Positions 20,553 to 31,432 of a DNA stretch of 64,000 bases are shown here, piece by piece; the first letter of the stretch is position 1; each line of letters starts with the position of its first letter. Position numbers and translations under genes: made by a program. The stretch is taken from the NCBI GenBank assembly GCA_963576735.1, contig OY755173.1, forward strand, positions 9,952,873 to 10,016,872, given 5' to 3'. This stretch comes from Bedellia somnulentella. Taxonomy: Eukaryota; Arthropoda; Insecta; Lepidoptera; Bedelliidae. A model generated the notes under the pieces. The model did no database searches. It had not been told where the DNA came from and saw only the letters and a program-made list of their open reading frames with translations.

Positions 20553-20923
20553 ACTATTGATTTTCGGAAATTTTAAACGCGTGTTATTACATTATATTTA
20601 CAGCCCGACGTTTCGAAAACTTTTCAGTTATCATGGTCACGGGAAGACTGAGGTGTTTCTTGTCATTATACAGTACTATAAAATTTTTAATACTAACTAC
20701 CTTCACAAAATTTTAAGTTACTATTGGGTTTAATATTTGCTAAGTACAAAAAGAGCTAATGTTATCTGGAGTCTTGCTAGTGTTCTTCCCTTCCCTAGTT
20801 GTGCTTATGATCGGGTTCCAAGCAGGTGGTAATTGCACGTAATTGTAATAACACGCAATTAAAATTTCCGAAAATCAATAGTTGTTTCAAATAAAATGTG
20901 CAATCGTGAAAATCTTAGAAAAT
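20553..20923. mobile_element. retro-insert with 13 bp target duplication
   Basis: ACTATGGGTCTCA lies at 20540-20552 and 20924-20936. The insert starts ACTATTGATTTTCGGAAATT and contains the inverse of that sequence near its other end (20845-20884), plus CAGCCCGACGTTTCGAAAAC and ATGGTCACGGGAAGACTGAG. The last ~40 bp are A-rich. A 13 bp duplication suggests target-primed reverse transcription, while the inverted ends suggest a MITE-like fold. Confidence 0.65.
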
Positions 20924-20982
20924 ACTATGGGTCTCAGTTACATATTATACGGTTTGTTACCCACACCTATACTCATACGGGT

Positions 20983-21124
20983 ATAGAATAGAATAGAATA
21001 GAAAACTCTTTATTGCACATCAAAAAGGAGAATTATTTACAAATAAACAGAATTAAATACAAAAAGGTACAATTGGTGGTATTGGTGGTATTCACTGTGA
21101 AGGAGCAGCCATAGAAATTGGTTG
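20983..21124 (-). mobile_element. LINE 3' end with (TAGAA)n tail
   Basis: AGAAAACTCTTTATTGCACATC preceded by (ATAGA)n is the minus-strand 3' end of a lepidopteran LINE (AATAAAGAGTTT-type signal). A related end is at 29820-30030. No coding part remains. Confidence 0.65.
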
Positions 21125-21190
21125 AGTGAGAGTATCTTACGGCTATAAATCCCAAAACAGGAGTGTGACTAGGTCTTAGAAAGAGAAATA
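21125..21190 (-). mobile_element. S1 3' fragment
   Basis: CTTACGGCTATAAATCCCAA and AACAGGAGTGTGACTAGGTC resemble the minus-strand S1 3' end. Confidence 0.5.
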
Positions 21191-21288
21191 AATCATTTAC
21201 TAACTTGTACAACATCTTTTAAAGAAATTTAGTAAGGTTTGAATTTTACTTTGCCTTTTATTTAATATTTTTACAAAGGGATGAACGT

Positions 21289-21563
21289 ATGGGATGCAGG
21301 GATTTGCTTTGCTGTGTAGTGTCGGCTTAGAATAGCACTACCCCATTTCTTCCGGTGGGTGTACGTAAAAGACGACTAACGGTATTGGGGGCTGTTAAGG
21401 GATTTTTGGGCGATGCGGTTGGAGACCCATTACCAACTACCTTTATTTTACCATCTTTTCCCCTCACAACTTTCCAAAAGTGGCTGAGGAATTTCTGTAT
21501 CCTTAGCACTGGCTACCCCTTCTAGGGATTTATAGCCGTGAGTATATGTATGTATGTATGTAT
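21289..21563 (+). mobile_element. S1 copy with 10 bp target duplication
   Basis: Full S1 ending in (TATG)n. GGATGAACGT flanks at 21279-21288 and 21564-21573. Between the left duplication and the usual S1 start there are ~23 extra bp (ATGGGATGCAGGGATTTGCT...), so this copy may show a longer true 5' end. Confidence 0.85.
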
Positions 21564-21654
21564 GGATGAACGTGGCACATAAAATACAAATTCAGCGAAA
21601 GACATGAAAACTTCTCAGTCGTAAGTTTTTATATATTCCTATTTATTGGATAGA

Positions 21655-21885
21655 AATTTGCTTCCCATGGGTAATCCTAAAAGGCGACTAAGGGTATTGG
21701 GGCTTCTTAAGAGATTTTCGGGCGATGCAGTAGCAGACTTATCCCCAACAACCTTTATTTTACTATCTTTTCCCCCCGCACCTTCCAAAAGTGGCCGAGG
21801 AATTCTAAAGCTCTAGCTACCCTTTTTAGGGATTTCTAGTCACGATTATATATATAAATATATATATTTGTGTGTAAGTATGTAT
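21655..21885 (+). mobile_element. S1, diverged
   Basis: GGCGACTAAGGGTATTGGGG, CGGGCGATGCAG, AACAACCTTTATTTTAC, CCAAAAGTGGCCGAGG and TTTCTAGTCACGATTATATA follow S1 order. Confidence 0.75.
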
Positions 21886-22323
21886 TAAATAAAATGATTA
21901 GCAAAAGCATTTTGTCCAAAAACTTCTAATGCACACTGGTTTGCACCTTGCACCGTAAATTAATTGAATGGGATCTCAAAATGCAATTCATTCTCGGTCT
22001 TTACTTTAACTTAAGTAGGTTAAAGAAAATAAAAGCAATCCATTAACAACTCCTGACTGTACTTGTTCTAATCGTATTTTAAAACAATCACATTGATGCA
22101 CTCTAATAATTAACTACCTGTTTCTCATTTATTATGTTGAAAAACACAAGTTCCTTGCACACTCAAAGCGGCGATAGGATATCGTGTTTTAGTAACTTAC
22201 ACTTTTAAAAACCTTTAAAATGACTTTTTCTCCTTTTCGTATTACTTGCAGTGCTTAAATAATATTAATGTGATCGATTTCATTTCGAAAAATATTTTTG
22301 CCTTATCTTATTTTAAACATAAG
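21886..22323. other. AT-rich spacer
   Basis: No supported feature. Confidence 0.4.
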
Positions 22324-22335
22324 ACTAGAAGAAAT

Positions 22336-22652
22336 CGACGTGATAGCTCAATGGGTAGAACACCGGTTATCGTGCAAACGACTTGTGTTCGAATCCCTGG
22401 TCGGACCTACACCAATTTGTCTTTTCTAAAAGCTTATGTGTGGTTAATTTATCATGGTTGTTAACGGTGAGGAAAAACATCGTGAGGAAACCCACATGGC
22501 TGAGTTGTACTTAGCCATGTGACAGTGTATTCGTACAAAACGGCGATAGGCCTGCCCCCTATCACGTGAGTACACTGTTCATGCAAAACGTGGGTACTCT
22601 GAACACCACGTGACAAATCGGCGTGAACGTTTATGTTTATGTTATGTTTATT
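22336..22652 (+). mobile_element. full-length S2 with 12 bp target duplication
   Basis: Reference S2 copy of 317 bp. Head: GTGATAGCTCAATGGGTAGA (box A) and TGTGTTCGAATCCCTGG (box B), a tRNA-like pol III promoter. Body: TGTGGTTAATTTATCATGG, ACATCGTGAGGAAACCCAC, CGGCGATAGGCCTGCCCCC. End: CGGCGTGAACGTTTATG plus (TTATG)n. ACTAGAAGAAAT flanks at 22324-22335 and 22653-22664. It lacks the CTCTGCCAACCCCTTCGGGG block of longer copies. Confidence 0.92.
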
Positions 22653-22804
22653 ACTAGAAGAAATTAACAGAAGACCCTTTTTTTCTGTCGTATAATAACT
22701 ACACTGAGAAGATAAGTAATTTTAAAAAATGGAACAAGTTGGCCAATAAATTGTTTAGAGACTTAATATTTCATGTCGGCATATGAAAAATAATATACTT
22801 CAAT

Positions 22805-22998
22805 ATTCTACTTTATTCTTATACTCGCAAGGCTGCGAACCTATGAACAGGGTATAGCCTGAGCTATCTACAGAGATTTCTGAGCCACTCAGCACAATTC
22901 AGTATGGAAATGATATTAAAATCAAGGATAGTCGGTGAAAGTTCCAACATCCTGAGTTGCCGTACGATACCCAAAAGAAGAATTGGGGTTGTTTTATT
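22805..22998 (-). mobile_element. S1, strongly diverged
   Basis: TACTCGCAAGGCTGCGAACC, CAGGGTATAGCCTGAGCT, TCTGAGCCACTC and TTGCCGTACGATACCC keep the order of minus-strand S1. Confidence 0.45.
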
Positions 22999-23254
22999 CT
23001 TTTCCGATACTTTATAATAATATTAATTTTCTCTATTTTACATATTTAATTTAGGAGCTAATAAATATTGGTAAACATCGAAAACATAATAATATCAGAC
23101 ACTGAAGATATGAAGCTTTTCAATAGAATACACCTCAGTATATGAGCTTTAAGAAACGTGTGACATCAGAAAGTAGAACTTGATTAATTAATAACTTGAT
23201 TGCTGTCAGCACTTTAAAAAAAATATAGGAATTTTTATTTGAAATGTGTTATAA

Positions 23255-23473
23255 TATAAGCCGTGTAGTGTTGGCTTAGAATAACACTACCCCATTTCTA
23301 CCCGTGGGTGATCGTAAGAGGCGACTAAGGGTATAGGGGCTTTTTAAGTGTATTTTAATTATTATCATCTTTTCCCCAACCCACTTCCAAAAGTGGCTGA
23401 GGAATTTCTCATTCCAAAGCTCTGGCTATCCGTTAAGGGATTTATAGCCGAGAGTATATATGTATGTATGTAC
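23255..23473 (+). mobile_element. S1 with 9 bp target duplication
   Basis: Starts CCGTGTAGTGTTGGCTTAG and ends (TATG)n. GTGTTATAA flanks at 23246-23254 and 23474-23482. A ~55 bp piece around the GATGCGGTTGGAGACC block is deleted. Confidence 0.88.
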
Positions 23474-23654
23474 GTGTTATAAATATCCGTAGGACATACG
23501 TGAGCAATAAGACATTACAGGACGCTCGGTTCCGTTAAGCATTAAAATCCACCCCGGCTTTAATGACTACCTTTGCTTGTATCACTGCGTACAAGTAAAA
23601 AATAACCCTGTTTCAAAAATACTTAACACAAAAGTTCACACTAACTACTACTAC

Positions 23655-23952
23655 TACTAATATTGAACATCACGTGACATTGTCACCTAGTGTTCAGAGT
23701 ACCCACGTTTTGTTGTACTCACGTGATAGGGGGTCAGGCCTATCGCCGTTTTGTACGAATAAACTGTCACATGACTAAGTTTATCTTAGCCCTGTGGGTT
23801 TCCTCACGAAGTTTTCCCTCTACGTCAACAGCCACGATAAATTAACCACACATTTGACTTTAGAAAAGACAAATTGGTGTATGCCCAACCCGGGACTTGA
23901 ACCCTCATCGTCTGCACGATAAGCGATGTTCTAACCACTGAGCTATCACGGT
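23655..23952 (-). mobile_element. S2 with tRNA head, 3' end lost
   Basis: Minus strand: GTGATAGCTCAGTGGTTAGA (box A) near 23950 and GGGTTCAAGTCCCGGG (box B), then the S2 body to GTGACAATGTCACGTGATGTTC. The CTCTGCCAACC block and tail are absent, replaced by (ACT)n. Confidence 0.85.
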
Positions 23953-23958
23953 TGCTCT

Positions 23959-24490
23959 AAAATAATAATTTAAATAAACAAATATTAAAAACCCAAAGAA
24001 TATATGGCTTACTATTATTTTACGTTGATAGCTTTTTAGGAAATCCAACACAAACAAAAATGTTTATCTCACCTTAACAATTATGTTTATAATCACTAAG
24101 TATACTAAATAAAACATGCGTTTATCTTGCTCAAAAAGCTAGTATCTAAAACGCTATAAGCAAAAATATAAAATTGCTAGCTCATACAGAAAGCCTAATA
24201 ACAGAATCGATAAAAGCTGATTGAATTTCATCAATACATCCGCCTTAGGATACGATTTTGATTACTTTACTTAGATTGCTTCTGTAATACCAAAATATTG
24301 GTTTGAAGTATTAATCATATTTTACAGGGGTTTTTAAAGATAAAATATGTTTTCCTTTAATATGCATTTAATAAATCCTCTTAAGAGTGTCGTAGTTAAC
24401 CAGAAATAGGCGTAGCCACGGTGGGGCAGGGTGGTGTTCTTGCCCCAACATTGCTCTGATCTGATAAGGCACATTATCAATAAAAACATA
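23959..24490. other. AT-rich spacer
   Basis: GGCGTAGCCACGGTGGGGCA near 24411 is a GC-rich islet also echoed at 45176; otherwise nothing. Confidence 0.35.
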
Positions 24491-24492
24491 TA

Positions 24493-25299
24493 GAAATAAA
24501 AACTAAAAACTAGAAAATAAAAATAGGTAAAAAAACTTTTTAAGTTAAACGGTATTATTAACATACAGAGAAATGTTTAAGATAAATGTACTAAAAACCT
24601 AAAAATAATAATAAAATAGATACAGTCGTGGGAATTATATACATATGCATAGACTAGACTAAAGTAAAACCGTGGGGCACGTCAATTGTCTTCAATCGTT
24701 GATTAAAATGTTTGTTTTGTAATGTTACACTATAATTGGGCAGTTGTTCAACCGACAACGATGGACATGTGATAAATAGGGCAGAATGTGGAAACAAGCT
24801 AGCAAGCTCGATTATAAGCGAGTTTTAGGGTTTCATAGTGTTGAGCGAGTAGTACTTTTATCATATGTTTTGTCGATTAAAGACGAACTGCAAGCAGTAA
24901 TCCGATTCATCGCCAGCCAGCAGTGTAAATTTCCAATGAGAAACTAGTAGAAACATCTCTTTTATTTACATGGAGTGTATGACTATTGGAATTTCCATGA
25001 GCAAGAAAATAGTAAGTAATTTCCTCACCGTTTGCGGGCCAACTGCCCAAGGACGAATTAAACGTTTATTCTATCGCACATTAAGTCGATAATTTGTAGA
25101 CAATTGACGTGCCCCACGGTTTTTTTTTTAGTCTAGTCTATGCATATGTATATAATTCCCACGACTGTATCTATTTTATTATTATTTTTAGGTTTTTAGT
25201 ACATTTATCTTAAACATTTCTCTGTATGTTAATAATAAAACCATTTAACTTAAAAAGTTTTTTTACCTATTTTTATTTTCTAGTTTTTAGTTTTTATTT
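24493..25299. repeat. 200 bp inverted repeat (foldback), copy 1
   Basis: Arms 24493-24690 and 25099-25299. Inside them, CAGTCGTGGGAATTATATAC flanked by TA, and CCGTGGGGCACGTCAATTGT, are mirrored. The outermost arm sequence equals the last codons and stop of the helicase ORF (AGAAATAAAAACTAA), so the left arm is an inverted duplicate of the ORF end. Confidence 0.85.
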
Positions 25300-25509
25300 C
25301 GCATTCTGTTTAATTCATATAGTGCTTCATTATTGCAAGGTGTCTTGCCCGTTAGTTTATTGCAGTCCAACTCCTCTATACGTAGTCCCTGCAAAGATCT
25401 GACTCTACTAAGAGCCATGTAGGCTTGACCTTCTTCAAACAGGTTTCGCACCTAAGTATACGACTGCGTTATCCACAGTGCTGCCCTGCATTTTATGTAT
25501 TGTAGAAGA
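25281..25509 (-). pseudogene. Helentron helicase stub
   Basis: Aligns with the last ~75 codons of the helicase at 36181-36531 but has small indels (GTTTCGCACC after an extra G; loss of CCC before ATGATAG) that break the frame. Confidence 0.75.
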
Positions 25510-25565
25510 TGATAGTATTAAAGGCAACATTCTTCTTTTCTAAATTTAAATCTTATTATTATATG

Positions 25566-25992
25566 CCATTTAGTGGCTGCGCCCATCTAAAATATTGATT
25601 TGGTATAGTGCACTGTATGGCGACCATCTGAGATTTTAATTTTGCATAGTAAATTGTATTCTACTTGGTGAGACCTTTCATTTGATACCTATGTTGATGG
25701 GATTGAAATAAAACCTAAGTTATCCGCCATTTTGTAGAGGCCGCCATCTTGGATTTTAATTTTATATAGTACATTGTATTCTACTGGTTGAGCACATTCA
25801 TTTGATACCCATATTGATGGGATTGATAAAACCTACGTTATCCGCCATTTTGTAGCGGCCGCCATCTTGGATTTAATTTTTTTATAGTATATTGTATTCT
25901 GCTTGTTGAGCCCTTTCATTCGATACCCATATTGATGGGATAAGTAAAACCTAAATTATCCGCCATTTTGTAGCGGCGGCCATCTTGAATTT
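25566..25992 (-). repeat. ~119 bp minisatellite, about four units
   Basis: Units carry TATCCGCCATTTTGTAGNGG, GCCGCCATCTTGGATTTTAA and ACCCATATTGATGGGATTGA. The GCCATTTTGTAG block recurs at 25724, 25841 and 25960, and a diverged first unit starts at 25566. The same array is at 37331-37757. Confidence 0.85.
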
Positions 25993-26154
25993 ATAATGAT
26001 AATGAATAAATATTATTGTATTGTCACCAAAATCCAAAGTGTATACAAAATTTCAGATTAATCGGTTGATAGGAAGAGGGTGAAATTTGAATTACTAAAT
26101 TTGACCCAAGAATAAAGAAACAAACGGGGTGAGCTAAATAAAACCGTTTAATAA

Positions 26155-26465
26155 TAATTAATAATAATAAATCGTTGTACATGTTACTGTTTCCCGACCC
26201 TAAACCTACGACAGCCCACGGCTAGCAACGCCGATGTCAGAGACCATTATACTTTTCTTATGTTCGTCGGTTAGCCCTTCTTCGTCTTTGGAAAACCTGT
26301 ATTCTTATATAAATATGCATATTTATTAACCCGAATTAGTTTTAAAATTAATATTTATAGAAGTCACATGGAGAAAGAAAGAAGTTTATTCGCCATTTTA
26401 AGCACAAGGGAAACATAACACAAACAATGTCATGAAAACTTTCAACTCATCATGAAATCAAACAT
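26155..26465. other. spacer
   Basis: No supported feature. Confidence 0.4.
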
Positions 26466-26703
26466 CAGGAATACATACATATACTCATGGCTATAAATCC
26501 CTAGAAGGGGTAGCCAGAACTTCAGAATTATAAACTCTTCAACCACTTCTGGAAGTTGTGTGAGGATAACATTGTAAAACATAGTTTTTTGGTGAGAGTT
26601 CTTGAATCGCTTCGCCCAAAAATCACTTATAAGCCCCACTACTCTTAGTCGTCTCTTACGATCACCCATGGGAAGACATGGGGTAGTGCTATTCTAAGCC
26701 GAC
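26466..26703 (-). mobile_element. S1 copy
   Basis: Minus-strand S1 with (TATG)n tail and start TGTTAAGTCGGCTTAGAATA. AAACAT occurs on both sides as a possible short target duplication. Confidence 0.8.
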
Positions 26704-26761
26704 TTAACACAGCAACATTGAACAAACATGCGACGATTCAATTATTTTTATTCAATTCTCT

Positions 26762-26958
26762 CTAGGGGCTTTTTAAGTGATTTTTGGGCGATGTGGTTAG
26801 ACCCACCGTCTCTCACCGACTCCACCCGTCACAAAAATCAATAATTATTACCATCTTTTCCCCAATCAACTTCCAAAAGTGGCTGAGGAATTTCTCATTC
26901 CAAAGCTCTGGCTAACCCTTCTAGGGATCTATAGCCGTGAGTATATGTATGTAGAAAT
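26762..26958 (+). mobile_element. S1, 5' truncated
   Basis: Starts at GGGGCTTTTTAAGTGATTTT and runs to GCCGTGAGTATATGTATG. CCGACTCCACCCGTC is a small internal insertion or expansion. Confidence 0.8.
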
Positions 26959-28429
26959 AATTATATAGTATACGTCTTATTCCTACACTACTTTCCCTTT
27001 TTATATAAGTATTGCATATTTTTTATAGAAAGGATTAAGCTTAGGAATAAAAACACAGACAGTTAAACAAACGAAACCATCGCAATGAGGCTCACCAATA
27101 ATTCCTCTAAGTCCGTTTAAGTAAAGTTGGTCAAAGTATTTTCCTTTGAGATTTTAAATGTATTTTATTTATTATTCAAATCTGAGGCACTGTGTTTTGT
27201 TACACAACCTAATGCTGAAACTTCGGCAAAATTCCATTAAAAGTTCTCTCGAAGTGTTATTGTGATAAAGTTTTGTGAAATTGTTTGCTTCTTTTTAATA
27301 ACAAATCAATAGATAGTACCTTAATCGCTTATTCCTTACCTTAATAGTAATCGAGTTCCTTGTTTTAATATAATTTGTAGGTATCTCATTGTTGTTTAAT
27401 TTTAAATTCATGATTGCACATAATAATAACACATCACATTTAAGTTTATACTTTCATGTAAGTATTTTATAAAAGAACATCGACGATTGAGGTACAATGT
27501 TGAAAGAATGAATGCGTTTGCGCGGATTCAAAGGCGAGAGCGAACTGCAAATGCAAATGTTCGCTGCTTCACTATAGCTTCTCCCGCGATTTTACAGAAT
27601 CGATAAAAACAGTAGCATAACATCGAATCCGTCGTTCTCGAACAGACATGTAAACATAATGAAAGAAGCCAGACCATTCTTATTGTCGAGAAAAACCTGT
27701 ACTGAGTGATTGCTTCTTCGAAAAGTTTTATGTTGAAAAAAAAGCGCGATTGATTTGTTTAGAGGAATACGATAAGTTAATAACCGTGTATTTTATGGAT
27801 TTATTTCAATTCCAATGCAAAAGTTCCAATCATTTCAAATAATTAAGGTATTTGTGGTAAGTATTTGATTTGGTCAGGTCTCACCTCCTAGTGTTACATT
27901 GATAGTTGGTTAAGTTTAATTTGCTGTTGATTGTGCAAGTCTGCTAGGACGTCTTACACAAATAAAATACGTAAATAAACTGAGTATGAATACTAAAAGA
28001 TAAGAGTTTTATACACGGATGTACTTATTAAAATTTGACTCTACTACAGAGTTAATAAAATAAATAAATAAATTAGATCTAAACCTATTTTATTTTCCTA
28101 AAACAGTTTAAATTACGATATAACTTAAGAAATAATAGGATTATTTTTATAGATAATGGAAATTACTAAACTTTTATTATATCTTCCTTCGCCATTTATA
28201 TCCTAACTCATACTCACCAAGTAAGGATCTGTTTTACTGTCATAAATTTACTAATTGAAAAAATAGGCTGCCTGCGTTAGGCTAGATTTAGTCCAAGCGT
28301 ATTAAGAAAGGCATTAAGTTTGATAATGAGCCTTGAAACTTTCAAAATCAGCCGACGTCAATAAAATCAATACAAGGAATTGAGTCATAAAGAATATTTT
28401 GAGTAATTAATAATAATAATAATTACAAC
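26959..28429. other. AT-rich region, nothing recognised
   Basis: No open frame or repeat that I can support. (TAA)n at 28409-28422 directly precedes the LINE relic that follows. Confidence 0.45.
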
Positions 28430-29176
28430 AAGGTACTTCACGAACCTTTCGACCGTAAAGCCTCCCTGCATTGGCTGCGTTTCGGGGACCTCTTTGGGGA
28501 AACCGAAGGTTTTGTCTGTGCAATACAAGACCAGGTTATCAAGACGCGGAACTATCGGAAATACATCCTAAAGGACGGTACCACAGACGTTTGTCGAGCA
28601 TGTGGCTGTCCCGGAGAGTCACTTAAGCATGTTATTTCCGGTTGTTCGGCTCTTGCTAACACTGAGTACTTGCACAGACACAACCGAGCAGCCAAAATCC
28701 TGCATCAGGAGCTCGCTCTAAAATACGGACTCTTGCAACAGAGGCTGCCGTATTACAAGTATCTGCCGGAGCCAATCCTAGAAAACGACCGTGCCAAAAT
28801 CTATTGCGACCGATCTGTTATCACGGACAGGACTATTCTAGCGAATAAGCCTGATATCGTGGTATGGGATCGGTCGCAGTCGAGGGTATTTCTAGTGGAT
28901 GTCACTATCCCTCATGACGAGGGTCTCGTGAAAGCCGAAACCGAGAAGCGTCGGAAATATCTCGATCTGGCTCACGAGATCACCGACATGTGGGATGTGA
29001 CTTCGACAGAAATAATCCCAATTGTTTTGTCCGCGAACGGGTTAATTCCAACCAGCCTCGCGACCAACTTGAGGCGGTTGGATTTTTGTGGCGTGTCGGT
29101 TCCAGCACAAATGCAGAAAGCGGTGCTGCTCGATACGGCTCGGATCGTCCGTCGGTTCTTGAACCTGACTCCCTGA
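28430..29176 (+). pseudogene. LINE C-terminus: zinc knuckle and restriction-like endonuclease
   Basis: One open frame of ~249 codons has no start and is 5' truncated. It contains a C-X2-C-X8-H-X4-C knuckle (CRACGCPGESLKHVISGC) near residue 60. Then comes the endonuclease core KPDIVVWDRSQSRVFLVDVT, followed by EKRRKYLDL. The KPD...DVT order is the PD-(D/E)XK-like nuclease of R2/R4-type LINEs, which cuts the target for primed reverse transcription. The reverse transcriptase is absent. It is GC-richer than its surroundings and unbroken, so the insertion looks recent. R4 versus another early-branching clade is unresolved. Confidence 0.75.
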
Positions 29177-29460
29177 CCCCGACCGACTGTGCTTTTGTCG
29201 GGGAGTACCGCCTCTCCCATTTAAAATTTATATTTTCATTTTCGGTCATGGGAGAGGCGAGAAACAAAAATGTTTTCCGAAATAATAATTGGAGAGAAGC
29301 GAGCGTAGCGAGCGAAGCTCCATTTACCCCCGACTTTTGCATTTCGTTGTGATCGTACTCCTCCCAAACGGCTCAACTCAGAACCCTGAAATTTTTCACG
29401 GTGGTTAAGGATCATGTCTAGATGGTTTATGTCAATTTTGATAAAAATCGGATGTACCAC
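29177..29460 (+). mobile_element. probable 3' UTR of the endonuclease LINE
   Basis: Contains CGACCGACTGTGCTTTTGTC, GGGAGAGGCGAGAAAC and GAAGCGAGCGTAGCGAGCGA. The right end and tail are not clear. Confidence 0.45.
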
Positions 29461-29819
29461 GGAGGAATAATCACCATTAAAAAATTACAATGTCAGTCTA
29501 TTGAAAAATTACGTAAACAATGCCAGCGCGTGAAAATAGAATTTATATAGACGCATATGTATATGTTTTATTCAACAATAAAAATTGTTAACAATTAAAG
29601 TTTTCCAAAATCAGGACTCTAACTCCTTTGCAGTTTTGTGTAGAATCAATCACACGTTTAGGTAAACCAACAGGTATATTCAAAGAATCATAACAAATTG
29701 CATAGCAACGCGTGTTGAGATATGTGTAGAATAAATCAATCAACGATAAGTAATATCTGAGAATCAGGCAATTGCTCGCTTCGGTCCTTTTATTGGCATA
29801 CGACGGTCCCATGCCAACC
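29461..29819. other. spacer
   Basis: No supported feature. Confidence 0.35.
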
Positions 29820-30030
29820 TAGTAATAAAAACTCTTTATTGCACATCACAAAAAAAAACAATTACAAAAAAAAGATCGGTACAAAATCCAAAGTACAACT
29901 GGCGGTCTTATCACTAAGAGCGATCTCTTCCAGACAACCCATAGCGATCTCTTCCAGACAACCCATAGCGATCTCTTCCAGACAACCCATATTGTATAAA
30001 CAACTGTGTAAACAAGAAAATTTTATTACA
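29820..30030 (-). mobile_element. LINE 3' end
   Basis: AAAACTCTTTATTGCACATC, A-rich tract, then GGCGGTCTTATCACTAAGAG. On the minus strand this is a LINE 3' UTR ending in AATAAAGAGTTT. Same family as 20983-21124. Confidence 0.65.
29919..29990. repeat. three 24 bp tandem repeats
   Basis: AGCGATCTCTTCCAGACAAC followed by CCAT, three identical units in the LINE 3' UTR. Confidence 0.95.
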
Positions 30031-30329
30031 CAATGATTTATTTGCCATGCCTATCTTGTCAATTATATTTCTAAATAAATGTTAGGCATAAAACTATTCC
30101 AGATAAGAACATACCAAGCGCAATTTTCAGGTGGACTAAGGAGAACATATTCCGGAACTAAAACTTACTTTTATAAAGGTCTCATACTCGTGCTTTAGAT
30201 TCCTGGTTTTGTACGTGTGTGCTACTACAGTGATCCAAGCTTGGTATGCATTTGTTTTTGCATGTTTTTGGGTTTCCCGGTAATGAAATAAAAATAACAG
30301 GATAAATAAATTTTATGTTATTGATAGGA

Positions 30330-30590
30330 CGAGATAACGATGAAGATTATGGCAGTTGACACTGAAAAAAATATGGAATAAGCATAGTTCGGCATATAAT
30401 GTAGAGAGAAGTCATGTCGGTGGCTTCGGAAGGGTTTGCATACAGATGCTCCAAGTATGAAGATAAAAATAGCATTAATGAAAAGATTAATTAATGAGTA
30501 CAAAGCTAGAGACGTTGGCGAGGATCGTATAAAGTGACGATCGATAAATTTAACCAACCTCATTAGAAATTAATAGCCTGATGTTTGATA
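30330..30590 (+). pseudogene. RTE 3'-end remnant
   Basis: ATGAAAAGATTAATTAATGA, CAAAGCTAGAGACGTTGG and GAGGATCGTATAAAGTGACG match the C-terminal codons of the RTE at 37943-38854 (KRLKDVNEAREV, QDRTKWRS). Many stops. Confidence 0.55.
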
Positions 30591-31002
30591 TAGAAAAAAT
30601 TGTTTTTTCATTAATTTTTTTTTTGTGAATTATATATATTTTTAATAAAAGCCTCATGGTAGCACAGGCGTGAAAACTGTAATGAATTCGTGTGTCGTTA
30701 AAATCAATGACTCGAGTTTGACTACAACATTAAATATTCACATTGCAATGTTTTCTTCGCGACATGACTTTCAAAGTTATATAACACTAGATATTACCCA
30801 TTTTATCAACATATTTTACCGATTTCATGTGCTAAAACTTATTTATCTGGTGAATGAAATTTAGTGATTTCACGAGTAGCTCTGGGTGAAAATATACAAA
30901 TTTTCATCTTTAAAACCTAAATTGCTTTTCATTTTGTAGATTAGTGATAAACGTTGCATCTTAATTCAGAAAATGGAGTTATACAAGCCTGCAACACAAA
31001 AC
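30591..31002. other. AT-rich spacer
   Basis: No supported feature. Confidence 0.35.
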
Positions 31003-31088
31003 ATACATATACTCACGGCTATAAATCTCTAAAAGGGGTAGCCAAAGCTTCAAAATACGAAATTCCTCAGCCACTTTTGGAAGTACAA
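31003..31088 (-). mobile_element. S1 3' fragment
   Basis: (TATG)n tail, CTCACGGCTATAAATCTC, AAATTCCTCAGCCACTTTTG; 5' half missing. Confidence 0.75.
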
Positions 31089-31187
31089 TGCGGAAATATT
31101 TGTTTTATTTCTAAAAGACAACGCGAACATAAGCATTTTGTTATGGATTTATATAGGATATATATAAACTGTATACGTGTACGTGCT

Positions 31188-31432
31188 GTGTACGTCGGCT
31201 TAGAATAGCACTACCCCATTTCTTCCGGTGGGTGTACGTAAGAGGCGACTAACGGTATTGGGGCTTTTAAGTGATTTTTGGGCGATGCGGTTGGAGACAC
31301 ATCACCAACAGCCTTTATTTTACCATCTTTTTCCCACACAACTTTCCAAAAGTGGCTGAGGAATTCCTAATTATTTAGCTCTGGCTACCCCTTCTAGGGA
31401 TTTATTGCCGTGGGTATATGTATGTATATGTA
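31188..31432 (+). mobile_element. S1 full copy
   Basis: Starts GTGTACGTCGGCTTAGAATA, ends GGGTATATGTATGTATATG. TGTACGTG on both sides may be the target duplication. Confidence 0.85.

Larger units (their letters stand above)
24491..26154 (-). mobile_element. Helentron-like element, deleted copy
   Basis: This matches the element at 35413-37922 end to end except for an ~870 bp deletion joining CATTCTTCTTT to TCTAAATTT near 25509. It has the same foldback at one end, a helicase stub, the same ~119 bp minisatellite and the same far end GGTGAGCTAAATAAAACCG. It cannot encode transposase and would have been moved in trans, or decayed in place. Confidence 0.75.

Noticed and set aside
28980..29352. 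Long frames on both strands over the endonuclease LINE
   Set aside because: Overlap the real LINE frame out of phase; shadows of a GC-rich coding segment.
29919..29990. CRISPR-like array
   Set aside because: Direct tandem repeats with no spacers, in a eukaryotic LINE 3' UTR.
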